Translations under genes and position numbers: made by a program
Shown here: positions 32,238 through 40,718 of the stretch, one piece after another
Numbering within the stretch: the stretch's first letter is position 1
How the letters are laid out: each line of letters opens with the position of its first letter
The notes under the pieces: generated by a model
The model's database searches: none
What the model saw: the letters and a program-made list of their open reading frames with translations, nothing else
What the model was told of the DNA's origin: nothing
Assembly (NCBI RefSeq): GCF_017876655.1
Contig: NZ_JAGIOK010000001.1
Span: 2,542,001-2,606,000, forward strand
Direction of reading: 5' to 3'
DNA from: Microbacterium imperiale
GTDB lineage: Bacteria; Actinomycetota; Actinomycetes; Actinomycetales; Microbacteriaceae
DNA: 64,000 bases

Positions 32238-34067
32238 ATGATGCGGCGCACGCGAAGGGCGCTTGCGAGCGCCACGGCGGTCCTGATGGCGAGCCTTCTG
32301 GGGGCGGCTCTGCCCGCGGCGGCATCCGCGGCTCCGCCGGTGCTCTCGTCCGTCTCGGGCGAGACGTCCGACGACCTCGACGCCTTCGAGTTCGACTCGC
32401 TGACGGTCGACTACTACCTGGAGCGCGATGCCGACGGCACGGCGCGCATGCGGGTGGTCGAGCGGTTCGTCGCCGATTTCCCCGAGGCGGACCAGAACCG
32501 CGGGATGCGCCGCCTGCTCCCCGAGTCGTACAACGGCCAGCCGCTGCACCCGACCCTCGTGTCGGTCACCGACGAGAACGGCGATGCCCGCCCCGTCGAG
32601 ACCGACAACGACGACGGCACGCTCGGCATCCTCACGCGCGGCGCCGAGTACCTTCACGGCCGCAACACCTTCGTCTTCACCTACGACCTCGAGAACGTCG
32701 TGTGGGACTTCGACGACACGGGGCTCGAGTTCTACTGGGACGTCAACGGCACGGACTGGGCGCAGCCCTTCCGGCAGGTCACGGCGACCCTGCACCTCGA
32801 CCCGCCCTTGGTCGAGAGCCTGTCGGGAAGCCAGTCCTGCTATGTCGGGGCATCGGGTGAGACGCGACGCTGCGCCGACCTGACGGTGTCGGCGGACGGC
32901 GCCACCGTCTCCGCATCCAGTCGCGATCTCGCGCCGCACGAGACCCTGACCCTCTCGGTCGGCTTCGACGCGGGTGCGTTCGAGACGTTCGACACCGGGT
33001 ATCTCGCCTCGCCGTTCGGGTGGCTGCAGGCGGGCTCCCTCGCGGCTCTGGTGGGGGCGACCGGATGGGCGTTGCGCAGCCGCCGGCGCTCGCTCGGCGA
33101 CGAACCCGGGCGCCCGACGGTCATCGCCGAGTACGAGCCTCCCCATGACATCGATGCGCTCGAGTCGGCCGTGCTGCTCGGCAAAACCTCGGCGGCGATC
33201 CCCGCCGAGGTGCTCGAACAGGCGATCCTCGGCTCGATCCGCATCCTCGACGGCGATCCCGGTCGGTGGGGAAAGGGCAAGCTCCGGGCGGAACTCGTCG
33301 ACCCCGATCGGGCCGACGAGAATGGACGGATGCTGCTGCGCGCCCTCTTCCCGCAGCTGCGGCCGGGCGAGGTCTACAGCTTCGGCTCGTCCGACACGCG
33401 GTTGTCGTCGACGGCGCAGGGCATCCTGAAGTCGGCGGGAGAGCGCCTGACGAGCCTCGGCATGTACCGTCCGGTGCGACCCGGCACGCGGGGCTGGCCC
33501 ATCGCGATCTGGGCCGTCGCGGCGGTGCTCACGATCCTCTTCGGCATCCTCGCGCTCCTCGGCTTCGTCCATCCGGCGCTCCCCGTCATCGGGATCGTCG
33601 TGGCGGCATCGTCGTTCTTCGTGGTGCTGATCGCCCTGGCCCGCACCCCGCTCTCGGCGACGGGGGCCGAGACGCGCGATCATCTGCGCGGCGTGGAGCA
33701 GTTCATCCGCTGGGCGGAGGCCGACCGCATCCGCGCACTGCAGTCCCCGTCCGGTGCGGAGCGCGTCGCGATCGATACGGATGACCCGCGCCAGATGCTG
33801 CGCCTCTACGAACGGCTTCTCCCGTACGCCGTCGTGTTCGGGCAGGAGAAGCAGTGGGCGCAGCACCTCACCGCGCTGTACGCCGCCGCGGGCGTCACCG
33901 CGCCGGTCTGGTACGCCGGGACGGGAGGGTTCGACGCGTCGTCGTTCGCTGCCGGGATCGGAACGCTCTCGTCGAGCGCCGCGTCGTCGTCATCGACCTC
34001 GGGTGGCTCGAGCGGCGGAGGCGCCGCGGGCGGCGGCGGAGGCGGCGGCGGAGGAGGCGGAGCCTGA
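32238..34067 (+). CDS. DUF2207 membrane protein
   Basis: A 609-residue exported membrane protein. A signal peptide (residues 1-35) precedes the N-terminal DUF2207 domain (ERDADGTARMRVVERFVADF, RGMRRLLPESYNGQPL), one membrane segment (about 260-280), a cytoplasmic region, and a hydrophobic pair near residues 420-475 (WPIAIWAVAAVLTILFGILA). The C terminus is Ser-rich and then nearly pure Gly, a common end in this family. Function is unknown. A 14-bp hairpin follows. Confidence 0.85.
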   Translation: MMRRTRRALASATAVLMASLLGAALPAAASAAPPVLSSVSGETSDDLDAFEFDSLTVDYYLERDADGTARMRVVERFVADFPEADQNRGMRRLLPESYNGQPLHPTLVSVTDENGDARPVETDNDDGTLGILTRGAEYLHGRNTFVFTYDLENVVWDFDDTGLEFYWDVNGTDWAQPFRQVTATLHLDPPLVESLSGSQSCYVGASGETRRCADLTVSADGATVSASSRDLAPHETLTLSVGFDAGAFETFDTGYLASPFGWLQAGSLAALVGATGWALRSRRRSLGDEPGRPTVIAEYEPPHDIDALESAVLLGKTSAAIPAEVLEQAILGSIRILDGDPGRWGKGKLRAELVDPDRADENGRMLLRALFPQLRPGEVYSFGSSDTRLSSTAQGILKSAGERLTSLGMYRPVRPGTRGWPIAIWAVAAVLTILFGILALLGFVHPALPVIGIVVAASSFFVVLIALARTPLSATGAETRDHLRGVEQFIRWAEADRIRALQSPSGAERVAIDTDDPRQMLRLYERLLPYAVVFGQEKQWAQHLTALYAAAGVTAPVWYAGTGGFDASSFAAGIGTLSSSAASSSSTSGGSSGGGAAGGGGGGGGGGGA

Positions 34068-34091
34068 TCGTCGCAGCGCCCGGGCGCAGTT

Positions 34092-34127
34092 GAGGGTCCG
34101 ACCGAGAGGCATTTCGGTCGGACCCTC
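34092..34127 (+). terminator. Terminator-like hairpin after DUF2207
   Basis: GAGGGTCCGACCGA (34092-34105) pairs perfectly with TCGGTCGGACCCTC (34114-34127) around an 8-nt loop, followed by a short pyrimidine tail (GTCCCTTTG). It begins 24 bp after the DUF2207 stop. Confidence 0.7.
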
Positions 34128-34204
34128 GTCCCTTTGCACCAAGAGTTTCCTGCAATCACATGCCGGTGGCCGCCACAGCAAAACAGCTACCGTGCGAGCA
34201 CTCT

Positions 34205-34246
34205 ATAACGACGAGATAACGACGAGCAAGGGTTTTCCGTTATCTC
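34205..34246. promoter_or_regulatory. Direct repeat ATAACG-N5-ATAACG with inverted third copy
   Basis: ATAACG occurs at 34205-34210 and 34216-34221, exactly 11 bp apart, and its complement CGTTAT at 34238-34243. GAGATAACG (34213-34221) and CGTTATCTC (34238-34246) form a perfect 9-bp inverted repeat. An 11-bp direct repeat is the usual geometry for OmpR-family response regulators such as MtrA. The same direct repeat occurs at 55944-55960. It lies 58 bp before the DUF5996 gene. Confidence 0.55.
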
Positions 34247-34303
34247 TTCGTGATCATCGGATATCGGTGTCCGCTAGGGGGACGAAGCAGCGATGATGAT
34301 GGA

Positions 34304-35227
34304 ATGACCACCGAATCAGCCCCCGCCGTCCCGGTTCGCGCGGATCGGCCCGCGCTGCGCGTCGACGCCTGGGAGCCGACGAGGCAGACGCTGCACATGT
34401 GGCTGCAGATCGTCGGCAAGACGCGCATGGTCAACGCGGCGCCGCTGAACCACTACTGGCACGTCACGCTGCTGCCGTCGTCGCGGGGTCTGACGACCGG
34501 CGTCGTCCCGGCTCCGACCGGGCCGTTCGAGATCGAGTTCGACTTCTGCGACCACGTGCTGAAGCTGCGCACCGTCGATGGCCGGCACCGGACGATCGCC
34601 CTCGAGAGCATGACCGTCGCGGACTTCTACGCGCGGTTCATCGCGGCGGCGTCCGAGCTCGGCATCCCCGTCGACATCCACGCCGCCCCGAACGAGGTCG
34701 ACCCGGCCATCCCGTTCGCCGACGACGTCGAGCACGCCACCTACGTCGGTGAGCACGCCAACGCCTTCTGGCGGCAGCTGAACGACGCGCACACCGAGCT
34801 GCAGCACCACCGGGCCGGCTTCACCGGCAAGTCCAGCCCCGTGCACTTCTTCTGGGGTGCACTCGATCTCGCCGTGACGCGCTTCTCGGGCCGCGATGCG
34901 CCGACCCACCCCGGCGGCGTTCCGAACTGCCCGGACTACGTCATGGCCGAGAGCTACCGCGCCGAGCTGTGCAGCGCGGGCTTCTGGCCCGGCGGGGGCA
35001 TCGAGGGCGCGTACTACACCTACGCCTATCCCGCCCCCGACGGGTACCGCGAGGCGCCCGTGCCCGAGGGGGCGCGGTACGACGACGCCCTCGGCGAGTT
35101 CCTCCTCCCGTACGAGGTGGTGCGCACCGCCGACGACCCGCACGCCCTCGTGCAGGCCTTCCTCGACGCGACGTTCCGCGCCGCGCGGCATCCGGGCGAC
35201 GGGTGGGGGAGCGGTGTCGCGGAATGA
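34304..35227 (+). CDS. DUF5996-family protein
   Basis: A 307-residue soluble protein of a family of unknown function. Visible features are RQTLHMWLQIVGKTRMVNAA, LNHYWHVTLLPSSRGLTTG, KSSPVHFFWGALDLAVTRFSG and many His, Trp and Tyr residues clustered around VHFFWG and NAFWRQLNDAHTELQHH. The ATG at 34304 is chosen for family fit; no strong ribosome site is visible. It overlaps the next small gene by 14 nt. The ATAACG repeats lie just upstream and may control it. Confidence 0.75.
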   Translation: MTTESAPAVPVRADRPALRVDAWEPTRQTLHMWLQIVGKTRMVNAAPLNHYWHVTLLPSSRGLTTGVVPAPTGPFEIEFDFCDHVLKLRTVDGRHRTIALESMTVADFYARFIAAASELGIPVDIHAAPNEVDPAIPFADDVEHATYVGEHANAFWRQLNDAHTELQHHRAGFTGKSSPVHFFWGALDLAVTRFSGRDAPTHPGGVPNCPDYVMAESYRAELCSAGFWPGGGIEGAYYTYAYPAPDGYREAPVPEGARYDDALGEFLLPYEVVRTADDPHALVQAFLDATFRAARHPGDGWGSGVAE

Positions 35228-35561
35228 CGCCGTGAACGCTCCTCGAGACCGGGGACCCGGTCCCTTCGTCGTCACGCTCGTCGTCGACCTGCCCATCGCT
35301 AAGCCCGACGCCCTCGACGTCATCGCGTTCGTCTCTGACGGGGCGATCGAGAACGCCGGCACGGCCGATCCGCGGGTCGGGCTGGGGCGCGGCACGTGGG
35401 CCGAGGTGCAGATCCCGAAGTTCGCCGACCCCCCGCCGCTCGCGGTCGACGTCTGGTCGGAGGTGTCGTGGGATGCCGCCGCGACCGAGGCTGCGCGTCT
35501 GGCCGACGCTCTGCGCCGCGTGGGGTGGACGGTGCGCAGTCCGCGCGCCGACGAGGTCTGA
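35214..35561 (+). CDS. Hypothetical protein
   Basis: A 115-residue protein with no recognised domain. The GTG at 35214 overlaps the DUF5996 gene end by 14 nt and has GGTGGGGGAG just before it; GTG at 35232 is an alternative. The middle reads as alternating strands (FVVTLVVDLP, VIAFVSDGAIENAG) and the end as a helix (TEAARLADALRRVGW). It is probably co-transcribed with DUF5996. Function is unknown. Confidence 0.5.
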   Translation: MSRNDAVNAPRDRGPGPFVVTLVVDLPIAKPDALDVIAFVSDGAIENAGTADPRVGLGRGTWAEVQIPKFADPPPLAVDVWSEVSWDAAATEAARLADALRRVGWTVRSPRADEV

Positions 35562-35584
35562 CGTGGGCGCCGTCCCGCCGCGAC

Positions 35585-36649
35585 TCAGGCCGCGACGGCG
35601 AAGAGCCCGGCGATCCCGAGGCCGTAGAGGACGAGCACCGTCAACGAGTCGACGCCCATGCCGATGACCTTCTTCGCGGGCCGGAAGATGAGCCCGACGA
35701 TGTAGACCAGGGTGAGCAGCGCGCCGAGAGCGGTGAGGTAGATGTCGGCGCCGTTCGCCTGCGGCAGCACCGCCTGGCCCGAGATCAGCGTCGCGACGAG
35801 GAACAGCACCGGCAGGAAGGCGTTGCCGCCGAAGATGTCGCTCATCGCGAGGTTGTCGTCGCCCTGGCGGATGGCCTGCAGTCCCGTCGAGATCTCGGGC
35901 AGCGCGGTCGCGAGGGCGAGGATGGTCGCTCCGAACAGCACACCCGACAGGCCGATCTCGTCGGCGATGGCATCGCCGGCCCGCTCGAGCACGACGCCCG
36001 CGCCGAGGGTAGCGAGGGCTGAGACGACGAAGACGGTGACCACCGCCGCCGTCGACATCGTGTGGTGCGGCGGTCGCGGCTTCGCGCGTCGGTGCCCGGT
36101 GGCGTGCGGGGCGCCGTCGGGCGCGACGCCGTTCTCGTGCCACGGCAGGTGGTGGCCGGCCCGCTGCACGAGGAACAGCCCGGCGAGCCACAGAGCCGCG
36201 ATCAGGACCACGTCGGGGCTCAGCCGCGCGACGATCAGGTCGCCCGGCAGCTGGCTTCCGGCCATCACCACGGTGAGCACGGCGACGACGACGGCCGCCT
36301 CGAGGACGAGCACGAGCGACGCCGCCCGATACGTCAGCGGGCGCACGCCCCGTCCGCGCCTGCCGAACGCGTCGAGGATCACCAGCACGACGGTCTGCAG
36401 GGCGATGCCACCGAGGATGTTGCCGACGGCGACCTCGAGATTGCCGGATGCCGCCGCGCTCACGGTGATCGCGATCTCGGGCAGGTTGGTGGCGACGGCG
36501 AGGATGATGAGGCCGCCGAACGCACTGCCGATGTGCCAGCGCGCGTCGAGCACGTCCGTGGTCTTGGACAGCTGGATGCCGGCGACCCAGACCACCGCCG
36601 CGGCAGCGGCGAAGATCAGGACGAGCACGCCGAACGGAAGAGCGGACAT
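35585..36649 (-). CDS. CaCA-family Na+/Ca2+ (or H+) antiporter-like protein
   Basis: A 354-residue membrane protein with two inverted halves typical of cation/Ca2+ exchangers. Each half has an alpha-repeat: ATNLPEIAITVSAAASGNLE with VGNILGG in the first (about residues 55-85), and ATALPEISTGLQAIRQGD with MSDIFGGNA in the second. The Glu of each LPEI is the expected ion ligand. The halves are joined by a His-rich loop (ENGVAPDGAPHATGHRR). The ATG is 4 nt after the upstream amidohydrolase stop, so the pair is an operon. Confidence 0.87.
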   Translation of the reverse strand: MSALPFGVLVLIFAAAAAVVWVAGIQLSKTTDVLDARWHIGSAFGGLIILAVATNLPEIAITVSAAASGNLEVAVGNILGGIALQTVVLVILDAFGRRGRGVRPLTYRAASLVLVLEAAVVVAVLTVVMAGSQLPGDLIVARLSPDVVLIAALWLAGLFLVQRAGHHLPWHENGVAPDGAPHATGHRRAKPRPPHHTMSTAAVVTVFVVSALATLGAGVVLERAGDAIADEIGLSGVLFGATILALATALPEISTGLQAIRQGDDNLAMSDIFGGNAFLPVLFLVATLISGQAVLPQANGADIYLTALGALLTLVYIVGLIFRPAKKVIGMGVDSLTVLVLYGLGIAGLFAVAA

Positions 36650-36653
36650 CGGG

Positions 36654-37889
36654 TCAGCGCAGCCAGCTGGAGCGCCCGAAGCGCTCCCACCGCTCGACGA
36701 CGCGCACGTCGCCATCGGGTGCGGGCTCGAGCACCGTCGTGCCGCCGATGATCACGTGCTCCACACGCGACTCGACCGCGAGCGGGTCGCCCGACCAGAT
36801 GACGATGTCGCCGTCACGGCCCGGCTCGAGTGCACCGACGCGCTCGTCGAGACGCAGGATCGAGGCCGGGTTCGTCGTGAGCGCTTCGAGGGCGACGGTC
36901 GCCGGCAGCCCCTCGCGCACCGCGAGAATGGCCTGCAGGCGGATCTGGTCGATCGGCACGACCGGGTGGTCCGTCGTGATGGCCACCGTGACGCCGGCCT
37001 CGGCGATGAGGGCGAGGGCCCCGATCGCCCGGTCGCGCAGCTCGACCTTCGAACGGGACGTCAGCATCGGCCCGAAGATGACGGGGATGTTCTTCTCGGC
37101 GAGCACGTCGGCGATCTTGTGACCCTCGGTGCCGTGGTTGACGACCAGGCGATAGCCGAACTCCTCGGCCAGTCGGATGGCCGTGACGATGTCGTCGTGG
37201 CGGTGGCTGTGCTGGTCCCACAGCAGCGTGCCGTCGAGCACCTGCGCGAGCGTCTCTTTGCCGAGGTCGCGCTCGAACGGCTCGCCCTTCGCGGCGGCGG
37301 CATCCCGTTTCGCCACGTAGTTCTGCGCGGCCACGAACGCTTCGCGCAGGACGGACGCGACGCCCAAGCGCGTCGACGGCGTCTGCTTCTTGTCGCCGTA
37401 GACCCGCTTGGGGTTCTCGCCGAGAGCGGACTTGACCGACACGTTCTCGGCGATGACCTGTTCGTCGACGGTCCGGCCGCCCCACGTCTTGATCGCCACC
37501 GTGCGGCCGCCGATCGGGTTTCCCGACCCCGGCTTGATGACGACGGAGGTGACCCCGCCGCGCAACGCATCGCGGAATCCGACCTCGTCGATGTCGATGC
37601 CGTCCAGGGCGCGGAAGCGCGCACCGTTGGGGTCGGTCATCTCGTTGGTGTCGTTGCCCGACCAGCCCTCGCCGTCCTCGTGGACACCGAGGTGCCCGTG
37701 GGCCTCGACGAAGCCGGGCAGCACCCAGCGACCGCCGGCGTCGACGATCTCGGCGCCGTCGGGAACGGCGATGTCACTGTCGCCGACGGCGGTGATGACA
37801 CCGTCCTCGACGATCACGGTGCCCTGCTCGATGACGGGTGCGGACACGGGAACGATGCGGCCGTTCACGACGGCGAGGATGCGGGCCAT
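36654..37889 (-). CDS. Amidohydrolase-family protein (imidazolonepropionase-like)
   Basis: A 411-residue metal-dependent hydrolase. After the N-terminal beta sandwich, GFVEAHGHLGVHEDG gives the HxH metal pair, later blocks are LVVNHGTEGHKIADVL and VTVAITTDHPVVPIDQIRL (metal Asp), and the C terminus returns to the sandwich with GDIVIWSGDPL. The family hydrolyses amide or ring C-N bonds; the substrate is unknown. TAGGGT on the minus strand lies 7 nt before the ATG at 37889, so the start is probably leaderless. Confidence 0.87.
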   Translation of the reverse strand: MARILAVVNGRIVPVSAPVIEQGTVIVEDGVITAVGDSDIAVPDGAEIVDAGGRWVLPGFVEAHGHLGVHEDGEGWSGNDTNEMTDPNGARFRALDGIDIDEVGFRDALRGGVTSVVIKPGSGNPIGGRTVAIKTWGGRTVDEQVIAENVSVKSALGENPKRVYGDKKQTPSTRLGVASVLREAFVAAQNYVAKRDAAAAKGEPFERDLGKETLAQVLDGTLLWDQHSHRHDDIVTAIRLAEEFGYRLVVNHGTEGHKIADVLAEKNIPVIFGPMLTSRSKVELRDRAIGALALIAEAGVTVAITTDHPVVPIDQIRLQAILAVREGLPATVALEALTTNPASILRLDERVGALEPGRDGDIVIWSGDPLAVESRVEHVIIGGTTVLEPAPDGDVRVVERWERFGRSSWLR

Positions 37890-38018
37890 GCTTTCGACCC
37901 TACGTCGGCGTCGTCGGAGGACGGCGATACACCGGCGGGAATGACGGAGCAACCGTGAAGACAGACGGAGCGTCGGCTGCGTACCGTGACGACACCAGCG
38001 AAACAGGAAGGGGAAACC

Positions 38019-38195
38019 ATGAGCCTCAACAACAACATGCCCATCGTCCCGCCGGGAACCGTGGCCGGGGCAGCCGATGACGCCACGCCGACCAAGCAGG
38101 TCGACGGCGAAGAGGTCCTCGACGACGACATGGACGACGCGCAGGTCTCGAGCATCAACGCCGACCGCGCCGCGACGCAGACCGACGGGGACTGA
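38019..38195 (+). CDS. Small acidic hypothetical protein
   Basis: A 58-residue protein, strongly acidic (EEVLDDDMDDAQ) and without cysteine or hydrophobic segment, so probably cytoplasmic and partly disordered. AGGAAGGGGAAACC directly precedes the ATG at 38019 and marks the start over an upstream in-frame ATG at 37986. It stands alone and ends at a strong hairpin. Function is unknown. Confidence 0.65.
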   Translation: MSLNNNMPIVPPGTVAGAADDATPTKQVDGEEVLDDDMDDAQVSSINADRAATQTDGD

Positions 38196-38199
38196 ACGC

Positions 38200-38251
38200 C
38201 GAGACGCCCGGCCCCGACTCCGCGGAAGCGGAACGGGTGCCGGGCGTCTCG
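38200..38251. terminator. Bidirectional terminator-like hairpin
   Basis: CGAGACGCCCGGC (38200-38212) pairs perfectly with GCCGGGCGTCTCG (38239-38251); the 26-nt loop holds a smaller CCGC-GGAA-GCGG hairpin. It separates the small acidic gene (+) from the APF-type gene (-), so it can serve both strands. Confidence 0.65.
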
Positions 38252-38273
38252 AGCTCGGTCGGCCGGAGCCGGA

Positions 38274-39293
38274 TCAGTACCAGCCCACCGACTGCGAGTG
38301 ACCCCAGGCGCCGCACGGCGACCCGTAGCGGCCCGAGATGTAACCGAGGCCCCAGCGCACCTGCGTGACCGCGCTGGTCTGCCAGTCGCCGCCGGCCGAT
38401 GCCATCTTGCTGCCGGGGAGCGCCTGCGGGATGCCGAAAGCGCCGCTGCCGCTGTTGTAGGCCTGGTAGTTCCAGCCCGACTCCTTGTTCCACAGCGAGA
38501 CGAGGCACGAGAACTGGTCCTGGCCCCAGCCGTAGTCGCCGAGCATGTTGCTGGCGGCCTGCTGCGCGGCACCCGGCGAGTTGTCGCCGGTCGAGGCGAC
38601 AGCGGAACCGGATGCTGCCGGCGCGGACGACCGCGCGCTGCTCGAGCTCGACGTGGCGGCTGCTTCGGCCTCAGCCTCGGCCTCGGCGGCGGCGGCCGCT
38701 TCTGCCTCGGCGCGGGCCGCGGCCTCGGCGGCGGCGGCCTCTTCCGCGGCGATGCGGGCGGCTTCCTCCTCGGCGGCCTTCTGCGCCTTCGCGGCGTCGA
38801 GACGGCCGCGCAGATCGGCGGTCTCGGCCTGGACGTCAGCGGTCGCCTCGGTGAGCTTGTCGGTGAGGTCGGGCAGGAGCAGCGTCGGGATCACGTCGGC
38901 GTCCTGCAGGCCGGCGATGCGGTCGCGCAGCTGCGCCGTGTCGACGGTGGTGTCGCCGTCGACCGGCAGTGCGGCAGCCGACACATCGGCCGTCACGGTG
39001 GCCGCCTCGAGAACCGAGGCCTCCGCCGCGGCGACGGCGTCGGTCGTCGCCTGCTCGATCGCGCTGAGGGGCTTCGCGGGCGAAGCCACGGTGGCGGTCA
39101 CGAGCGCCGCGCGCTGCATGACGGGCGCGGACGAGGCGGCGATGGGAACCGTCGCGGATGCCGTCGTGCCGACCATCGCGGTGACCCCGAGCGCGACGCC
39201 CAGGGTCAGGGCGGCGGGCCGGATGACACGGCGTGCGTTGCGGGGCGTGCGCCGCAGGTCGCGGCGGGTGGGCTGGCTCGACGAAGAAGTCAT
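38274..39293 (-). CDS. Secreted aggregation-promoting-factor-type (lytic transglycosylase-like) protein
   Basis: A 339-residue secreted wall protein. A signal segment ([18 protein letters not shown], then [10 protein letters not shown]) is followed by an Asp/Ala-rich region, a long Ala/Glu coiled coil (residues about 160-235, [20 protein letters not shown]) and a Ser-rich linker. The C-terminal APF-like domain has [35 protein letters not shown] and [19 protein letters not shown]. The Glu in NKESGW is the likely catalytic residue by analogy with lysozyme-like folds. It is expected to act on peptidoglycan outside the cell. Confidence 0.85.
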   Translation of the reverse strand: MTSSSSQPTRRDLRRTPRNARRVIRPAALTLGVALGVTAMVGTTASATVPIAASSAPVMQRAALVTATVASPAKPLSAIEQATTDAVAAAEASVLEAATVTADVSAAALPVDGDTTVDTAQLRDRIAGLQDADVIPTLLLPDLTDKLTEATADVQAETADLRGRLDAAKAQKAAEEEAARIAAEEAAAAEAAARAEAEAAAAAEAEAEAEAAATSSSSSARSSAPAASGSAVASTGDNSPGAAQQAASNMLGDYGWGQDQFSCLVSLWNKESGWNYQAYNSGSGAFGIPQALPGSKMASAGGDWQTSAVTQVRWGLGYISGRYGSPCGAWGHSQSVGWY

Positions 39294-39461
39294 ACGAACA
39301 GGGGCAGTCCTTCGATGTTGCGGGCACCGTGGAACAACGGCGGGCGTCGCGGGCAGACGCACAAAACTCCCCGAGTCTGCGCCCCGAGCCTGGACGAGTC
39401 CCGGGCGGCACCTGAACGTAACCTGGGAGCCGCGGCGGTCCAGACCCTCGGTGCAGGGCGT

Positions 39462-39467
39462 TAATCT
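39462..39467 (+). promoter_or_regulatory. Probable -10 box of luxS
   Basis: TAATCT lies 55 bp before the luxS ATG. The 229-bp divergent region between luxS and the APF-type gene otherwise contains a GCAGAC/GTCTGC hairpin within the APF leader but no recognisable riboswitch. Confidence 0.4.
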
Positions 39468-39522
39468 GGCCCAGAACGCGGGAGTCCGGACGCTGCCCGC
39501 ACCGCTGCGCCGAGGAGGATCC

Positions 39523-39996
39523 ATGGCCGAGATCGAGAGCTTCACGCTGGACCACACCGCCGTGATCGCGCCCTACGTGCGCCGCATCGGCGTCGAGCAC
39601 GGCCCCGGCGGCGGCACCATCACCAACTTCGACGTGCGTCTCGTGCAGCCGAACGCGGGGGAGATCCCGACCGCCGGCATCCACACGATCGAGCACATGC
39701 TCGCCGGCCTGCTGCGCGACCGCATCGACGGCGTCATCGACATCTCGCCCTTCGGCTGCCGCACCGGCTTCCACCTGCTGATGTGGGGCGAGCCCGAGAT
39801 CGCCGACGTCGTCGCCGCGATGACCGGCAGCCTGCGGTTCATCGCCGAAGAGGCGGTCGAAGCCGACATTCCCGGCGTCTCGGCTCTCGAGTGCGGCAAC
39901 TATCGCGACCACTCCCTGCACTCGGCACGCGAGTGGTCGCGGACCGTGCTCGATCAGGGCATCAGCCTCGACGCCTTCGCGCGCGTCGGCGTCTGA
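39523..39996 (+). CDS. luxS: S-ribosylhomocysteine lyase
   Basis: A 157-residue LuxS enzyme that splits S-ribosylhomocysteine to homocysteine and DPD, the autoinducer-2 precursor. The metal and catalytic residues are present: H54, E57 and H58 in [13 protein letters not shown]79 in FGCRTGF and C124 in [20 protein letters not shown] (39513-39518) is the ribosome site. Homocysteine from this step can enter the transsulfuration genes at 12.9-15.1 kb. Whether the cell uses AI-2 as a signal cannot be told. Confidence 0.97.
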   Translation: MAEIESFTLDHTAVIAPYVRRIGVEHGPGGGTITNFDVRLVQPNAGEIPTAGIHTIEHMLAGLLRDRIDGVIDISPFGCRTGFHLLMWGEPEIADVVAAMTGSLRFIAEEAVEADIPGVSALECGNYRDHSLHSAREWSRTVLDQGISLDAFARVGV

Positions 39997-40012
39997 GTCC
40001 GACCTCGTTCCC

Positions 40013-40645
40013 GTGGTCTCCGTCCGGCAGCAGCGTGCGGTCCGTGCGACCGCTTCGGCGTCTCTCGCGACGTTCGTCGCGCTGCTGTCGCACGTCGCGG
40101 CCGGCGGTCCGCCGCCGTCCGTACTCGGGATCGCCCTGCCCTGGGCGCTTTCGCTGATCGTCTGCCTGGGCCTCGCGGGACGCCGCCTGTCGGTCGTGCG
40201 GGTGGGTGCCGCCGTCGCCGCGGCGCAGGCCGTCTTCCACGTGCTCTTCGTGCTCGGTGTCGTGCCGCTCGCGTCGGCGGGGCCGGCCTCCGGGGGCGCG
40301 GGACTCGCGGCGCACGCCGGACATATGCCCGTGGCGGCATCCTCTCTCGCGTCGGTTCCCACCTCAGCGGTGGTCGTCCCGGATGCCTCGATGCTCGGCG
40401 CGCACGTCATCGCCGCCGTCGTGACCACTCTCGTGCTCCATCGCGGGGAGCTGCTGCTCGTCGGTCTCGGCGAACTCGCCCGACGCGTGGCACGGCGGTT
40501 GCGCGCTGCCGGCCGCGACGTCGTGCCGCCGACCGCCGTCTCACCGCGCCGGCGCGGCTTCGCGTCGAGCACCAGTGCGCCGCGACCGCGGCCTCTCATC
40601 GCGTCACCGGCGCGCCGCGGCCCGCCCTCACTCCTCGCTCTCTGA
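40013..40645 (+). CDS. Hypothetical membrane protein
   Basis: A 210-residue membrane protein with about four segments: ATASASLATFVALLSHVAA, SVLGIALPWALSLIVCLGLAG, VGAAVAAAQAVFHVLFVLGVVPL and AHVIAAVVTTLVLHRGELL. A His/Met stretch (AAHAGHMPVA) in the extracytoplasmic loop could bind copper, which would fit the PepSY protein that follows (inference only). The C terminus is Arg/Pro-rich. GTG start at 40013, 16 nt after luxS. Confidence 0.65.
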   Translation: MVSVRQQRAVRATASASLATFVALLSHVAAGGPPPSVLGIALPWALSLIVCLGLAGRRLSVVRVGAAVAAAQAVFHVLFVLGVVPLASAGPASGGAGLAAHAGHMPVAASSLASVPTSAVVVPDASMLGAHVIAAVVTTLVLHRGELLLVGLGELARRVARRLRAAGRDVVPPTAVSPRRRGFASSTSAPRPRPLIASPARRGPPSLLAL

Positions 40646-40718
40646 CGCCCCGGCGCCCGTCGGGGCGTTCCGTCGTGCGCGCATCATACCCGCCGGCACC
40701 CCGACACCGAGGAGTCCC

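Noticed and set aside
34130..34141. CCCTTTGCACCA as the 3' end of a tRNA or a tRNA fragment.
   Set aside because: No T arm or acceptor partner is found around it, and the copy near 55889 also lacks tRNA structure.
39294..39522. ydaO (c-di-AMP) riboswitch in the long leader of the APF-type wall protein, as often found before such genes.
   Set aside because: The conserved ydaO blocks could not be found by eye; only a GCAGAC/GTCTGC hairpin is visible. A covariance-model search would settle it.
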